From positions 434,001 through 498,000 of the forward strand of contig NZ_LT670846.1 in NCBI RefSeq assembly GCF_900142435.1: a DNA stretch of 64,000 nucleotides, given 5' to 3'. The notes under the pieces are model-generated. The model saw only the letters and a program-made list of their open reading frames with translations, had not been told where the DNA came from and made no database searches. Positions within the stretch are counted from its first letter, which is position 1. Each line of letters begins with the position of its first letter. Position numbers and translations under genes: made by a program. This document shows, in pieces, positions 47,251-55,405 of the stretch. The DNA comes from Thermocrinis minervae. Its GTDB lineage: Bacteria; Aquificota; Aquificia; Aquificales; Aquificaceae.

Positions 47251-47647
47251 AGACTTTAAGCAGTGTACTTCGAAACTCCTCAGACTGCATACCTTCTTCT
47301 ACATAACCTCGCTCGTGCACCTGCTTGTCTACCCTTGTGGGTTCAAGGGTAGAGATGATGTAGTCCATGGCCTTGTAAGCCTTGGCCGGATCCCCACATG
47401 TATAGACATCCACTGTGGCAAGTCCGTGCTCGGGCCACGTGTGGATGGATATGTGAGACTCGGCCAGCAGGACTACACCGGTGGCCCCATGGGGTTGGAA
47501 CTGGTAGTAGTGGGAAGATATCTTGGTCAGGCCGGCCACCTTGACGGCGGTCTCAAGCAGGTGCCTCACGTCTTCAACCCGGTCTATAAGCTCCGGGTTG
47601 ACACCGTACAGGTCCGCTAAGATATGCAGTCCGAGGGTCTTTGCCAT
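47249..47647 (-). CDS. speD: S-adenosylmethionine decarboxylase proenzyme
   Basis: 132 residues. Self-cleaving pyruvoyl enzyme; ESHISIHTWPE contains the cleavage site Glu63-Ser64 and the catalytic His69. Provides decarboxylated SAM for spermidine and long polyamines typical of thermophiles. The ATG at 47647 has AAGGAGG 7 nt upstream; an in-frame GTG at 47683 has no properly spaced Shine-Dalgarno. The leader carries a short ORF overlapping this start. Confidence 0.96.
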   Translation of the reverse strand: MAKTLGLHILADLYGVNPELIDRVEDVRHLLETAVKVAGLTKISSHYYQFQPHGATGVVLLAESHISIHTWPEHGLATVDVYTCGDPAKAYKAMDYIISTLEPTRVDKQVHERGYVEEGMQSEEFRSTLLKV

Positions 47648-47676
47648 CTTCTCTCCTCCTTCACAAGTTTTAGCAT
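47617..47676 (-). CDS. 19-codon upstream ORF in the speD leader (possible)
   Basis: MLKLVKEERRWQRPSDCIS, 19 codons, with its own strong Shine-Dalgarno (AGGAGG, 6 nt spacing) on the speD mRNA. It overlaps the speD start in another frame and stops 31 nt inside speD. Its translation would compete with or control initiation at speD. May be fortuitous. Confidence 0.35.
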   Translation of the reverse strand: MLKLVKEERRWQRPSDCIS

Positions 47677-47705
47677 GATACACCTCCTAAAACACAGAAT
47701 ACTAA

Positions 47706-47713
47706 ATTATAAT
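47706..47713. promoter_or_regulatory. Symmetric -10 region for speD (-) and rsmD (+)
   Basis: The palindromic core ATTATAAT gives a perfect TATAAT on both strands (plus 47708-47713, minus 47711-47706). rsmD begins 7 nt later on the plus strand with no Shine-Dalgarno; speD has a leader of about 50 nt. Confidence 0.45.
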
Positions 47714-47720
47714 AGCTTTT

Positions 47721-48182
47721 ATGAAAAACTCAAGAGGAAAACAAAAACTTCGTCCCACTTCTTCCCTGGTAAAAGGAGCACTCTTCAACATGCTAGGAGA
47801 CATAGAAGGCTTAAGCTTCCTGGATCTTTTTGCCGGTACTGGACAGGTGGGCCTGGAGGCATGTAAAAGGGGAGCAAAGGTAACTTTTGTGGAAAAAAAC
47901 CGGACTTTAGCAGAAAAAATAAAACATCTTTCCTGTGGACAGGTGGTCTGTATGGATGCCATTAGATTCTTAGAAACCTCTGAGTCCTACTACGACATCA
48001 TCTTTGCAGACCCACCTTATTCCTTTGAAAGTTACGATAAATTAATACATCTGGCATTAAAAAAGCTCAAAAATGGAGGAATATTTGTACTAGAACACTC
48101 AAAAAAGTTGAACTTCGGTGCAGATAAGATGAAAACGTACGGTGATACGGTCCTATCTCTGTGGAGGAAGGAAGATGGTTAG
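47721..48182 (+). CDS. rsmD: RsmD-type 16S rRNA m2G966 methyltransferase
   Basis: 153 residues, slightly short. SAM-binding FLDLFAGTGQVGLEA (about 33-47) and the catalytic FADPPYSFE motif (about 95-103; DPPY in place of NPPF/Y). RsmD methylates G966 of 16S rRNA. Overlaps coaD by 8 bp, the usual rsmD-coaD pairing. Confidence 0.92.
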   Translation: MKNSRGKQKLRPTSSLVKGALFNMLGDIEGLSFLDLFAGTGQVGLEACKRGAKVTFVEKNRTLAEKIKHLSCGQVVCMDAIRFLETSESYYDIIFADPPYSFESYDKLIHLALKKLKNGGIFVLEHSKKLNFGADKMKTYGDTVLSLWRKEDG

Positions 48183-48654
48183 GGTAGTCTACCCGGGTAC
48201 TTTTGACCCACCACACCTTGGCCACCTGGACATAGTAAAGAGAAGCCTAAGACTCTTTGATGAAGTCCTAGTGGCTGTCGCTAAGAATCCTCAGAAGAAG
48301 ACCCTCTTCACCCTTGAGGAGAGGGTAGACATGTTTCAAAAGATGGTTGAAGGAATGGAAAGGGTCAGTGTGGAGGGTTTTGAATGTCTGCTTGTAGATT
48401 TCATGAAGCAGAAGAATATATGGGTGATAGTGAGAGGCGTAAGACTCTTTACAGACTTTGAGTACGAGCTTCTTATAGCTATGAACAACCATAGACTAAT
48501 GGGAGTAGAAACGGTTTTTATGATGCCTTCTCAGGAGTACATACATATAAGCTCTAGCATAGTAAAGGACATAGCCTCGTACTGTGGAAATCTGGAAAAC
48601 CTAGTTCATCCATACGTAGGAAAGAAGCTTAGGGAAAAGTTTGGTTGCTACTGA
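48175..48654 (+). CDS. coaD: Phosphopantetheine adenylyltransferase
   Basis: 159 residues, the standard length. YPGTFDPPHLGHLDI (5-19) holds the T/HxGH nucleotidyltransferase motif; ISSSIVKDIA is the second conserved motif (ISSTxVR). Penultimate step of coenzyme A synthesis. ATG 48175 overlaps rsmD. Convergent overlap of 7 bp with the gcvH-like gene. Confidence 0.97.
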   Translation: MVRVVYPGTFDPPHLGHLDIVKRSLRLFDEVLVAVAKNPQKKTLFTLEERVDMFQKMVEGMERVSVEGFECLLVDFMKQKNIWVIVRGVRLFTDFEYELLIAMNNHRLMGVETVFMMPSQEYIHISSSIVKDIASYCGNLENLVHPYVGKKLREKFGCY

Positions 48655-49091
48655 TCTCCCTTACACTCCACTCCTTCTCTGTCTATGTACTCCTTCATCT
48701 TTTGGATGGCCTCCTGCCCTGTAACTAGGTCCTTTATATCCCTTTCTAGGTTGTCCGGCTTTATTCTCACTATCCATCCTCTCCCATATGGATCATCGTT
48801 TATAAGGTCAGGAGTGTCAAAGAGCTCTTCGTTTCTTTCTACGACTGTACCCTCTATGACAGCCGGTACTGGACCCGTCCACTTGCCACTCTCCAAGCTC
48901 GCATAGGGCTTGCCCTTGGGCACATGCCTACCAGCCTGCTTTATCCTGACGTTTACCATTCTACCTGCCCTCGTCTGGCCTACATCTGTAGCACCGACTG
49001 TTACGGTTCCATCTGGTTCTATCCTATACCAGACCTGGTTTTCTATATCGTAGTAAAGATCCTCAGGTATGTTACACCCCTTATACTTCAT
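48648..49091 (-). CDS. GcvH-family lipoyl protein
   Basis: 147 residues. The barrel-sandwich lipoyl fold, with the probable lipoylated Lys in LESGKWTGPVPA (about 67-78) in place of the usual ESVKA; NDDPYGRGWIVRIKP is a GcvH signature. Aquificales carry several GcvH-like proteins, some of which work as LbpA in sulfur oxidation by sHdr complexes rather than in glycine cleavage. No gcvT/P is nearby. Overlaps the aldolase gene by 4 bp. Confidence 0.82.
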   Translation of the reverse strand: MKYKGCNIPEDLYYDIENQVWYRIEPDGTVTVGATDVGQTRAGRMVNVRIKQAGRHVPKGKPYASLESGKWTGPVPAVIEGTVVERNEELFDTPDLINDDPYGRGWIVRIKPDNLERDIKDLVTGQEAIQKMKEYIDREGVECKGDQ

Positions 49092-49624
49092 AGCATAAGT
49101 ATTTTACAGGAATGCTCAAGGACAGATATATGACTGTAAGCATAAAAGGGGTCCCTGTCCGCCGAAAAAACACCATGACCCCTGACTACCACAATGTGGC
49201 TATCCTTGAGTGCTTCTGCTACAGCTTGAGCCAGCTCCTCGCTTCCAGGTTTGTAAGGTCCTATCACGCGTACCTCACACAGCAGGTCCATACCTTCCGA
49301 GTCTACAGGTCTTATTACGTCCACCTTTAGAGATAAGGCTACTGTATGAATAGGATGGGCATGTACTACAGCGCTCTTCTCTGTATGAAGGTACACAGCC
49401 CTATGAACCAAAAGCTCAGAAGAAGCCCTTTCCCATAGGACACCACCCTCAAAACTAACAAACACGAAGTCTTCTTCACCAAGGTTCCCCAGGTGAGAAC
49501 CCCTTCTGCTTATAAGCATTCCGTTGCATACCTTGACTGATAGATTTCCAGCCCTCGCGTCCACAAGCCCTTCTTGGAACATTAACCTTCCTACATGTAT
49601 AAGCTTTCTCAAATGGTACCTCAT
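49088..49624 (-). CDS. Class II aldolase/adducin-family protein
   Basis: 178 residues. Zinc-site motif HAHPIH (about 89-94) and C-terminal RGHGVF with a third His; GNLSVKV and SRRGSHLG bind the phosphate. Relatives are fuculose-1-phosphate aldolase, ribulose-5-phosphate 4-epimerase and MtnB dehydratase. The substrate is open; methionine salvage would fit with SpeD but is only a guess. Coupled to uvrD (ATGA). Confidence 0.82.
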   Translation of the reverse strand: MRYHLRKLIHVGRLMFQEGLVDARAGNLSVKVCNGMLISRRGSHLGNLGEEDFVFVSFEGGVLWERASSELLVHRAVYLHTEKSAVVHAHPIHTVALSLKVDVIRPVDSEGMDLLCEVRVIGPYKPGSEELAQAVAEALKDSHIVVVRGHGVFSADRDPFYAYSHISVLEHSCKILML

Positions 49625-51588
49625 TCCACAGGCTCCAAAAAGCCGAGGTAGATGGTCTTTACAAAGCTTCCAAAGTCTACACGAGCTTTCTCTTCTTGCA
49701 GGCTTATTATCCTTCCTAATCCAAATTCTTTGTGTTTTACAAGCTGTCCTTCTTTTAAGGTTTTTACGGATCTTAGCTCTGGCATGTAGGAAGTTTTCCT
49801 CTTAAAGGCAGAAAGGTCTAGAAGATCCTTGGGTATGTCGGACAGGAAGGAGCTAGGTTTTCTGTTTGAACCTCTCGTGTAAGTCAGGTAGAGCATATCT
49901 TTTGCCCTGGTTATAGCAACGTAGAAGAGTCTTCTTTCTTCTTCCAACTGTCTTTCATCCTCAAGAGCCTTCTCGTGCGGAAAGATTCCTTCTTCTAGCC
50001 TTGGTAGAAACACTACAGGGAACTCAAGTCCCTTGCTTGAATGTACTGTCATTATGCTAACTCCTCTTCCCTTATCGTCTACATCTGCAAGGAGGTCTAC
50101 TTCAGCCAAAAGGTCCTCTAGAGATATGCCTCTTTCCCATCTTTCTTTCAAGAACCTCATAAGCTCTTTGATGTTTTCCAGCCTCTCTGTAAAGTTTGTG
50201 TAGTTCTCCTCTAGGTATGTTTCAAAGCCTACTTCTTGGAGTATAGCCTCTAAGGTTTGGTGGTAGTTATCTCCACGATGCTTTGAGAGAGTCTTAAGGA
50301 GGTTGTGTAAGCCTATGGCTTTTTCTTGTGGCAAGTGCTTGAGGGCCATCAAAGACTTTTCAAGAAGGTTGTTACCTGACATACCTAGGATAAGGTCCAT
50401 CTGCCTCTGCGTTAGCTTTAGTCTTGAAACCTTAAGCAACCTCTCGAAAGAGAGAGAGTCCTTTGGGTTTGCCAGAAATCTTAAAAAGCTTAGAGCATCC
50501 TTTATCTCAGCTCTTTCAAAGAACTTTACAGCACCCACCACCCTGTAGGGTATTCCCTCTTGGAAGAGGGCCTTCTCTATGTAATCTGTTACGTAGGTTA
50601 CCCTTACAAGTATGGCCATCTGTTCGTATGGATAATATGCTCTTAGTTTTTTTATCTCTTGTGATATCCATTTGGCCTCTTCTTCTTCTTTTAAAAACCT
50701 CCTTACCACAGGTCTGTGACTTTCGCTTCTTGTGGGTTTTAGCACAGGTACCAGATCTTTCCAAGCTGCTTTAGAAGCTGAAAGGATAGCGTTGGCTATC
50801 CTTATGATGTATGCTTGAGATCTGTAGTTGTATTCAAGCTTTATCACGTCTGGTCTAAAGTCTTCCACAAACCTGAGAATGTTGTCAGGTCTTGCGTACC
50901 TCCACTCGTATATACACTGGTTCGGGTCACCCACCACGCATATCTTATCCTTGGCTATAGACTTTAGCATCTCGTACTGTACTGTGTTTGTGTCCTGAAA
51001 CTCGTCCACCAGTATGAAGTCAAAGCTCTCACGCCATCTTGGGTTTTCTCTAAAGGCTTTTAGCGTTAGGTAGAGAATGCTACTAAAGTCAAGAAGATTT
51101 TGAGATATAAGCAGTTTTTCGTACTCCATGTATAGCTCTTCTAGTAACGGGTCTGTCTCCTCAATCAAGTCTTCTCTTTTCTTAGAGATGTAGCTCTTTA
51201 ACCTTTCTAGGGATACCTCATCGCTTCCTTTAAACCTTAGTATCTTCTTGAGAAGATTATCCCTGTCGTCATCCTCAAGGAGTGTAAAGTCCTTTGAAAT
51301 CCCAAGGAGTTTATGGTCCTGCTTTATAACCTTAAGCCCGAAGGAATGGAAGGTCTCCACCCATTCCAAGCTTGCCCCCACAGTCTTTAGAATCCTCTCC
51401 CTTATCTCGTTGGCAGCCTTCCTCGTAAAGGTGACCACAAGTATCCTACTAGGGTTTAGACCCCTCACACTTATAAGATGCTCTATCTTGTGTACTAAAG
51501 TTCTTGTCTTTCCTGAACCTGCACCCGCTACCAGAAGCAAGGGTTTGCCGTAGTGTTCTACAGCTTTCTTTTGAGATGGGTCTAGCAT
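49621..51588 (-). CDS. uvrD: UvrD/Rep/PcrA-type DNA helicase
   Basis: 655 residues. SF1A 3'-5' helicase: Walker A VAGAGSGKTRTL (about 20-31), QDTNTVQYEM (motif II region DEFQDT), motif III VGDPNQCIYEWR, motif IV YRSQAYI, motif V MTVHSSKGLEFPVVFL and motif VI YVAITRAKDMLYL. The C-terminal tail carries a UvrD-like Tudor region (VKHKEFGLGRII). Role in repair and replication restart. Confidence 0.96.
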   Translation of the reverse strand: MLDPSQKKAVEHYGKPLLLVAGAGSGKTRTLVHKIEHLISVRGLNPSRILVVTFTRKAANEIRERILKTVGASLEWVETFHSFGLKVIKQDHKLLGISKDFTLLEDDDRDNLLKKILRFKGSDEVSLERLKSYISKKREDLIEETDPLLEELYMEYEKLLISQNLLDFSSILYLTLKAFRENPRWRESFDFILVDEFQDTNTVQYEMLKSIAKDKICVVGDPNQCIYEWRYARPDNILRFVEDFRPDVIKLEYNYRSQAYIIRIANAILSASKAAWKDLVPVLKPTRSESHRPVVRRFLKEEEEAKWISQEIKKLRAYYPYEQMAILVRVTYVTDYIEKALFQEGIPYRVVGAVKFFERAEIKDALSFLRFLANPKDSLSFERLLKVSRLKLTQRQMDLILGMSGNNLLEKSLMALKHLPQEKAIGLHNLLKTLSKHRGDNYHQTLEAILQEVGFETYLEENYTNFTERLENIKELMRFLKERWERGISLEDLLAEVDLLADVDDKGRGVSIMTVHSSKGLEFPVVFLPRLEEGIFPHEKALEDERQLEEERRLFYVAITRAKDMLYLTYTRGSNRKPSSFLSDIPKDLLDLSAFKRKTSYMPELRSVKTLKEGQLVKHKEFGLGRIISLQEEKARVDFGSFVKTIYLGFLEPVE

Positions 51589-51611
51589 GCATATAGTTTA
51601 AAATAACCTAA
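51589..51611. promoter_or_regulatory. 23-bp bidirectional promoter gap, uvrD (-) / pgpA (+)
   Basis: Plus strand: TAAAAT (51599-51604), 7 nt, GTG of pgpA. Minus strand: TATTTT (51605-51600) or TTAAAC (51601-51596), 11 or 7 nt, ATG of uvrD. No Shine-Dalgarno for either gene. Confidence 0.4.
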
Positions 51612-52043
51612 GTGTTCAAGGAGCTTATAGCTACAGGTTTTGGTATAGGAAAACTTGGGTATGCACCTGGTACCCTTGGTACCCTCTTGGGCACCCCTTT
51701 AGCGTACTTATTTGGCTACAAGACATACCTTCTACTGGTGTTTATAGTACTCTTTTACCCCATAGCCTACACGAGCGTTCAGGATATGCTAAATAGAACA
51801 AGAGAAAAGGACCCCGAAGAGGTAGTAGTGGACGAAATCTTAGGATATTTAGCCTGTTTTACCTTCGTTGAACCGTCTTTGAGGAGCATGGTTTTAGCCT
51901 TTGTCCTTTTTAGGATCTTTGACGTGCTAAAGCCCTTCCCTATAAACCTCTTTGAAAGGTTTCCCGGAGCTCATGGGGTCATAGCAGATGATCTTGCAGC
52001 TGGTTTTTTGGTATCAGGTCTCCTTTTCTTTCTGATCCAATAG
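51612..52043 (+). CDS. pgpA: Phosphatidylglycerophosphatase A
   Basis: 143 residues with four hydrophobic segments. Family signatures GFGIGKLGYAPGTLGTLLG (9-27) and VVVDEILGY, RIFDVLKPFPI, GVIADDLAAG. Dephosphorylates PGP to phosphatidylglycerol. Convergent with the YihY gene (30-bp overlap). Confidence 0.95.
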   Translation: MFKELIATGFGIGKLGYAPGTLGTLLGTPLAYLFGYKTYLLLVFIVLFYPIAYTSVQDMLNRTREKDPEEVVVDEILGYLACFTFVEPSLRSMVLAFVLFRIFDVLKPFPINLFERFPGAHGVIADDLAAGFLVSGLLFFLIQ

Positions 52044-52742
52044 GTACAGCACATGGCCGAAGAATAAGATGAGTACAAAAGAGTAGTACACTAACACTAA
52101 GAACACGAGGGCGGAGCCAAAAGTGCCGTAAAGGGGATTCAACTTTATAAGCTTTACCATGAAAGCGGAGAAGAGCTTGTTTACTAAAAAGCTTACACCC
52201 GCCAGCAGTAGGCTTACAATCGCAAGATTTTTATAACTAGGCTTATTGGGGAAGAATATCCTGTAAAGGAGAAGGTAAACCATAAACAAGGATAAGTAGG
52301 GAAGTATCTCCGAGTGGTGTATCAAATGTGTAATGGAAAAGGCGGTAAAGATAAAAAAGGATAATAAAACTATAAAAACAGCTGTTTTTATCCAAAAGTC
52401 CCACATTTTATGTTTTTTATCAGTACCAATAATGTAGCAGAAGGCTGAGTATAGGCTTTTAGAAAAGCCTACTGAATAATAAAAGGCTATGATTACAGAC
52501 AGTATGGAAATATAATGTCTGTTTTTGTATATCTTAGATAGTTCTTTTAGAATTCGGTCTGCATATTTTGGAGACAGCTCAAGGATTAATGTTTGAACTC
52601 TCTCGTAGTCCAAAAAAGGTAGATAAGAAGCTAAAGTTAGCAGCAAGAAGATCAAAGAACTCATAACCATGAGAAAGTTGTAGGTGAGTGCACCCGCATG
52701 ATACAGATAGTCCCTTGAGAAGATGTCTCTAAGGTAGTTCAT
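52014..52742 (-). CDS. YihY/BrkB-family membrane protein
   Basis: 242 residues with six hydrophobic segments. N-terminus DYLYHAGALTYNFLMVMSSL and the C-terminal GTFGSALVFLVLVYYSFVLI match the YihY family (formerly misnamed RNase BN). Function unknown; often linked to envelope or transport. The N-terminal ATG overlaps the stop of the globin-PsiE gene. Confidence 0.85.
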   Translation of the reverse strand: MNYLRDIFSRDYLYHAGALTYNFLMVMSSLIFLLLTLASYLPFLDYERVQTLILELSPKYADRILKELSKIYKNRHYISILSVIIAFYYSVGFSKSLYSAFCYIIGTDKKHKMWDFWIKTAVFIVLLSFFIFTAFSITHLIHHSEILPYLSLFMVYLLLYRIFFPNKPSYKNLAIVSLLLAGVSFLVNKLFSAFMVKLIKLNPLYGTFGSALVFLVLVYYSFVLILFFGHVLYLLDQKEKET

Positions 52743-53638
52743 GTTTTTGTCTCTACCTTACGCACTATGAGGTACACAAGGCCAAGGGCCAGTACAACAA
52801 AACCTAAAGTAATCAGCTCGTACACCTTTTCGGGAGTTAAAGACACTATAAGGATCTTCCTTATTATGGCCGCGAGGGCAACTCCCACAAAGACGCTTAT
52901 GCTTATACTTCCTCCCCTTATGTGTTTTATCTCCTCGTACAGGAGCTCCGATACGGCGTACAGTACAAGCAGAGAGCCTAGTATACTTATGCCAAGCTTT
53001 TCCAAAGTGTACGTTCCTGAAAAAGCAAGAAGGATCTCATAGACCACCCAGTATATCAAGAACATACCTACAACTGTAAGGCTGAGCACTATGAAGGCAT
53101 CAAAGAACCAGGAGATCCTCCTCAAGGTCTCTATGACTACCCTGGTGTACTTTCCGCTACCCAAGTAAAGTTTTAGTTCCTCTTCCCTGAAGGAGCTTAC
53201 CATCACGTCTAGGTTTAAGTCCAAGGCTTTGTTTACGGACGAGAGTATCCTGTCCCTTTCTTCCGAACACCCATATAGCTCGGTAAGCTTTTTGCCTATA
53301 TACTCCCTGACAAAGTTCATAGAAGCGTTGACGTAATGGGGAGGCAACCCTATCTTCACGTGGGTTTCTCCTATACGGTAGAGCCTTCTAAGGTAGCTCG
53401 CATCGTACCTTGAACTAAAGAGGCTTATAAACCAGTCTTTTACCTTTTCCCTGTGTCTCTTTCTCACTTCCTGGCTGGGAAGGTATTTGCTGGTGTCTGG
53501 GAAGTTTTCCAAGTACCTGTAGAACTCATCCATAAACTCTTCAGCATGCTCTTCAAAGTACTTAGAGACCTTCCTTAGGTTTTCTTCATCTTCGGCCGTC
53601 CACCTGTAGTGAACCTTCAGTTCCTCTATGGACTCCAC
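52739..53638 (-). CDS. Globin-coupled (protoglobin) sensor fused to a PsiE-like membrane domain
   Basis: 299 residues from the GTG at 53638. The N-terminal ~170 residues form a sensor globin: HREKVKDWFISLF and YRIGETHVKIGLPPHY, whose His (about residue 93) is the proximal haem ligand in protoglobin/globin-coupled sensors. Four membrane helices (about 185-295), with EEIKHIRGGSISISVFVGVA, match the PsiE (phosphate-starvation-inducible E) family. So a gas-sensing domain is attached to a membrane domain of unknown function. An open GTG at 53704 would overlap the divergent gene and is less likely. Confidence 0.82.
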   Translation of the reverse strand: MESIEELKVHYRWTAEDEENLRKVSKYFEEHAEEFMDEFYRYLENFPDTSKYLPSQEVRKRHREKVKDWFISLFSSRYDASYLRRLYRIGETHVKIGLPPHYVNASMNFVREYIGKKLTELYGCSEERDRILSSVNKALDLNLDVMVSSFREEELKLYLGSGKYTRVVIETLRRISWFFDAFIVLSLTVVGMFLIYWVVYEILLAFSGTYTLEKLGISILGSLLVLYAVSELLYEEIKHIRGGSISISVFVGVALAAIIRKILIVSLTPEKVYELITLGFVVLALGLVYLIVRKVETKT

Positions 53639-53658
53639 GGAGTAAAATGATAACTCTG
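53639..53658. promoter_or_regulatory. 20-bp bidirectional promoter gap, globin-PsiE (-) / acyltransferase (+)
   Basis: Plus strand: TAAAAT (53643-53648), 10 nt, ATG. Minus strand: TATCAT (53652-53647), 8 nt, GTG. The -10 boxes overlap by 2 bp. No Shine-Dalgarno for either. Confidence 0.4.
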
Positions 53659-54345
53659 ATGAAGAAAAAACTTCTTTGGTTTGTGATAAGGTTAAGCCTG
53701 CCACTGCTTGCCTTTCTTGTGAGACTTTTAGGTAGGACCATAAGGTGGGAAAGAAGGTACGACTTTGAGAGGGATAGGGGAAAGATCTATGCCATATGGC
53801 ACGGGAATGCCTTAGGCATAGCTCTGTTTGGTATGGACAGGGGAATATACACCATGGTTAGCCGCTTTAGGGATGGAGACGTGGCATCTTACATACTGGA
53901 AAAGCTGGGTTACAAGGTGGTAAGGGGTTCTTCCGAGGAAGGGAAGACTCACAAAGGTGGAAGAGTGGCACTGCTCAAACTCATACAAGCTGTAAAAGAA
54001 GGCAACAACGTGGCTATAACCGTGGACGGACCGAAGGGTCCAGCCTTTGAGGTTAAAGAGGGCGTAGTCTTTCTGGCTCAGAAGACGAAAGCATGTATAC
54101 TGCCCGCCTACGCCGATTTTGACAGGTTCATCCTGCTAAACACATGGGACAGATTTTTAATCCCCCTACCCTTTACTAAGGGTAGGATCTTCGTGGGAAA
54201 TCCTATCTGTGTGTCGGAGGAGGACTCTGTGGAGGAAAAGGTTAAGGAGGTGGAGGAGGAACTCTTGAGGATATCCTCCGTGGGAAAAACCTTTCCGCTA
54301 CGTAAGGGGCTTTCGCAAAGAGAAGTATTCCAAGGAAAATGCTAA
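53659..54345 (+). CDS. DUF374 lysophospholipid acyltransferase-like protein
   Basis: 228 residues with an N-terminal membrane anchor (KKKLLWFVIRLSLPLLAF). AIWHGN (about 45-50) and TVDGPKGP (about 120-127) are the DUF374 signatures, related to the LPLAT superfamily and to Kdo-lipid A acyltransferases. Likely modifies lipid A or phospholipids at the inner membrane. The ATG at 53659 (MKKK) is preferred over 53647. Convergent overlap of 104 bp with the antiporter gene. Confidence 0.87.
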   Translation: MKKKLLWFVIRLSLPLLAFLVRLLGRTIRWERRYDFERDRGKIYAIWHGNALGIALFGMDRGIYTMVSRFRDGDVASYILEKLGYKVVRGSSEEGKTHKGGRVALLKLIQAVKEGNNVAITVDGPKGPAFEVKEGVVFLAQKTKACILPAYADFDRFILLNTWDRFLIPLPFTKGRIFVGNPICVSEEDSVEEKVKEVEEELLRISSVGKTFPLRKGLSQREVFQGKC

Positions 54346-55405
54346 GCATGACCAGTGGAACTACTATGGCCTGCATGGGGGGGTACACAGAAGCAAAAAT
54401 TACAGAAAACTCACCCCTCTGAACAAAAGATAGACTAGCCCTGAGGGAAGCCCTTCTACTAAGACCGTAGTACAGGCTTGCCAGGTACGTAGATAGTATC
54501 TTGAAGAAAACCATTGCAAAGACGAGTAGCACATAAAGAAGGATATTGTCGTACGCTTTTAACTCAATTTTGTGGGTAAAGGAGAAGAAAAATATGCCTA
54601 TGGAGAGCTCCCTTATATCAACCATGTATCTCTCTATACGTTCATATAGTCTAGATTCTGTCGATACTATGACTCCAAGTAGAAAGGCAACTAAAGCTTC
54701 AGATAGGTTAAAACTGTGGGCAATGTAGACAGTAAGACTTATAGTTCCCAGGAATAAGAAGATCAAAAGATTATCTTCAGCCAATACATCGTAGAGTTTT
54801 ATCAGCTTATGTGAAAGAAAGTAATCTAGAATGTAAAAGCTTATCGTTATAAGGGCCATGAGTAGTATAAACCAACCTAGCCTAATAGGGTTTATTTCAT
54901 CTCCTGCGGAAAGTGGTATGATAGCAGACAGAAGTGTTATACTCACTACGTCCTCAAAGATTAGTATTCCTAAGAGAAGATCTATTTCTGGGTTGGCGAG
55001 TCTCATATAGTCCATGAGAAGCTTAGAGGTTATAGCAGTACTAGTGGGGTACAGAGCAGAGGCTAATGCTACAGAAAGAATTAGGTTCCTAGTAAAGCCG
55101 TAAGATATAAGGAATATTGGTATGAAGTTCAGACCAAAATCTAGTAGTCCTGGTAAAAGGATCTTTTTCAGATTCTCTTTTAATTTCTCAAAAGAGTACT
55201 CAAGGCCTATAAAGAAAAAGAGTACAGCTATGGCTATTCTTTCAAAAAAGGAAAGCTCCTTTGGTATATCCGTCATAAATAGTTTGGCGAGTAAACCTAG
55301 GAACATAAAGGAAAGTATCGTGGGAACCTTGAGGTATCTAAGCAGTAATGGAAAAAAGAAGAGGGATAACAGTATGATACCTACGTAGAATAAGTCCGAT
55401 AGCAT
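54242..55405 (-). CDS. CPA2-type monovalent cation:H+ antiporter (KhtU/KefB-like)
   Basis: 387 residues with 11-12 membrane segments. Features typical of the family: LFFFIGLEYSFEKLKENL (about 67-84) and ASALYPTSTAITSKLL in TM5, whose Asp-containing FEDVVSITLLSA motif follows. No C-terminal Rossmann domain; the regulatory TrkA-C domain is supplied by the preceding gene, with a 1-bp overlap. This is the KhtT-KhtU arrangement of K+/H+ antiporters. The 3' end overlaps the acyltransferase by 104 bp. Confidence 0.9.
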   Translation of the reverse strand: MLSDLFYVGIILLSLFFFPLLLRYLKVPTILSFMFLGLLAKLFMTDIPKELSFFERIAIAVLFFFIGLEYSFEKLKENLKKILLPGLLDFGLNFIPIFLISYGFTRNLILSVALASALYPTSTAITSKLLMDYMRLANPEIDLLLGILIFEDVVSITLLSAIIPLSAGDEINPIRLGWFILLMALITISFYILDYFLSHKLIKLYDVLAEDNLLIFLFLGTISLTVYIAHSFNLSEALVAFLLGVIVSTESRLYERIERYMVDIRELSIGIFFFSFTHKIELKAYDNILLYVLLVFAMVFFKILSTYLASLYYGLSRRASLRASLSFVQRGEFSVIFASVYPPMQAIVVPLVMLSIFLGILLFAKAPYVAERFFPRRISSRVPPPPP

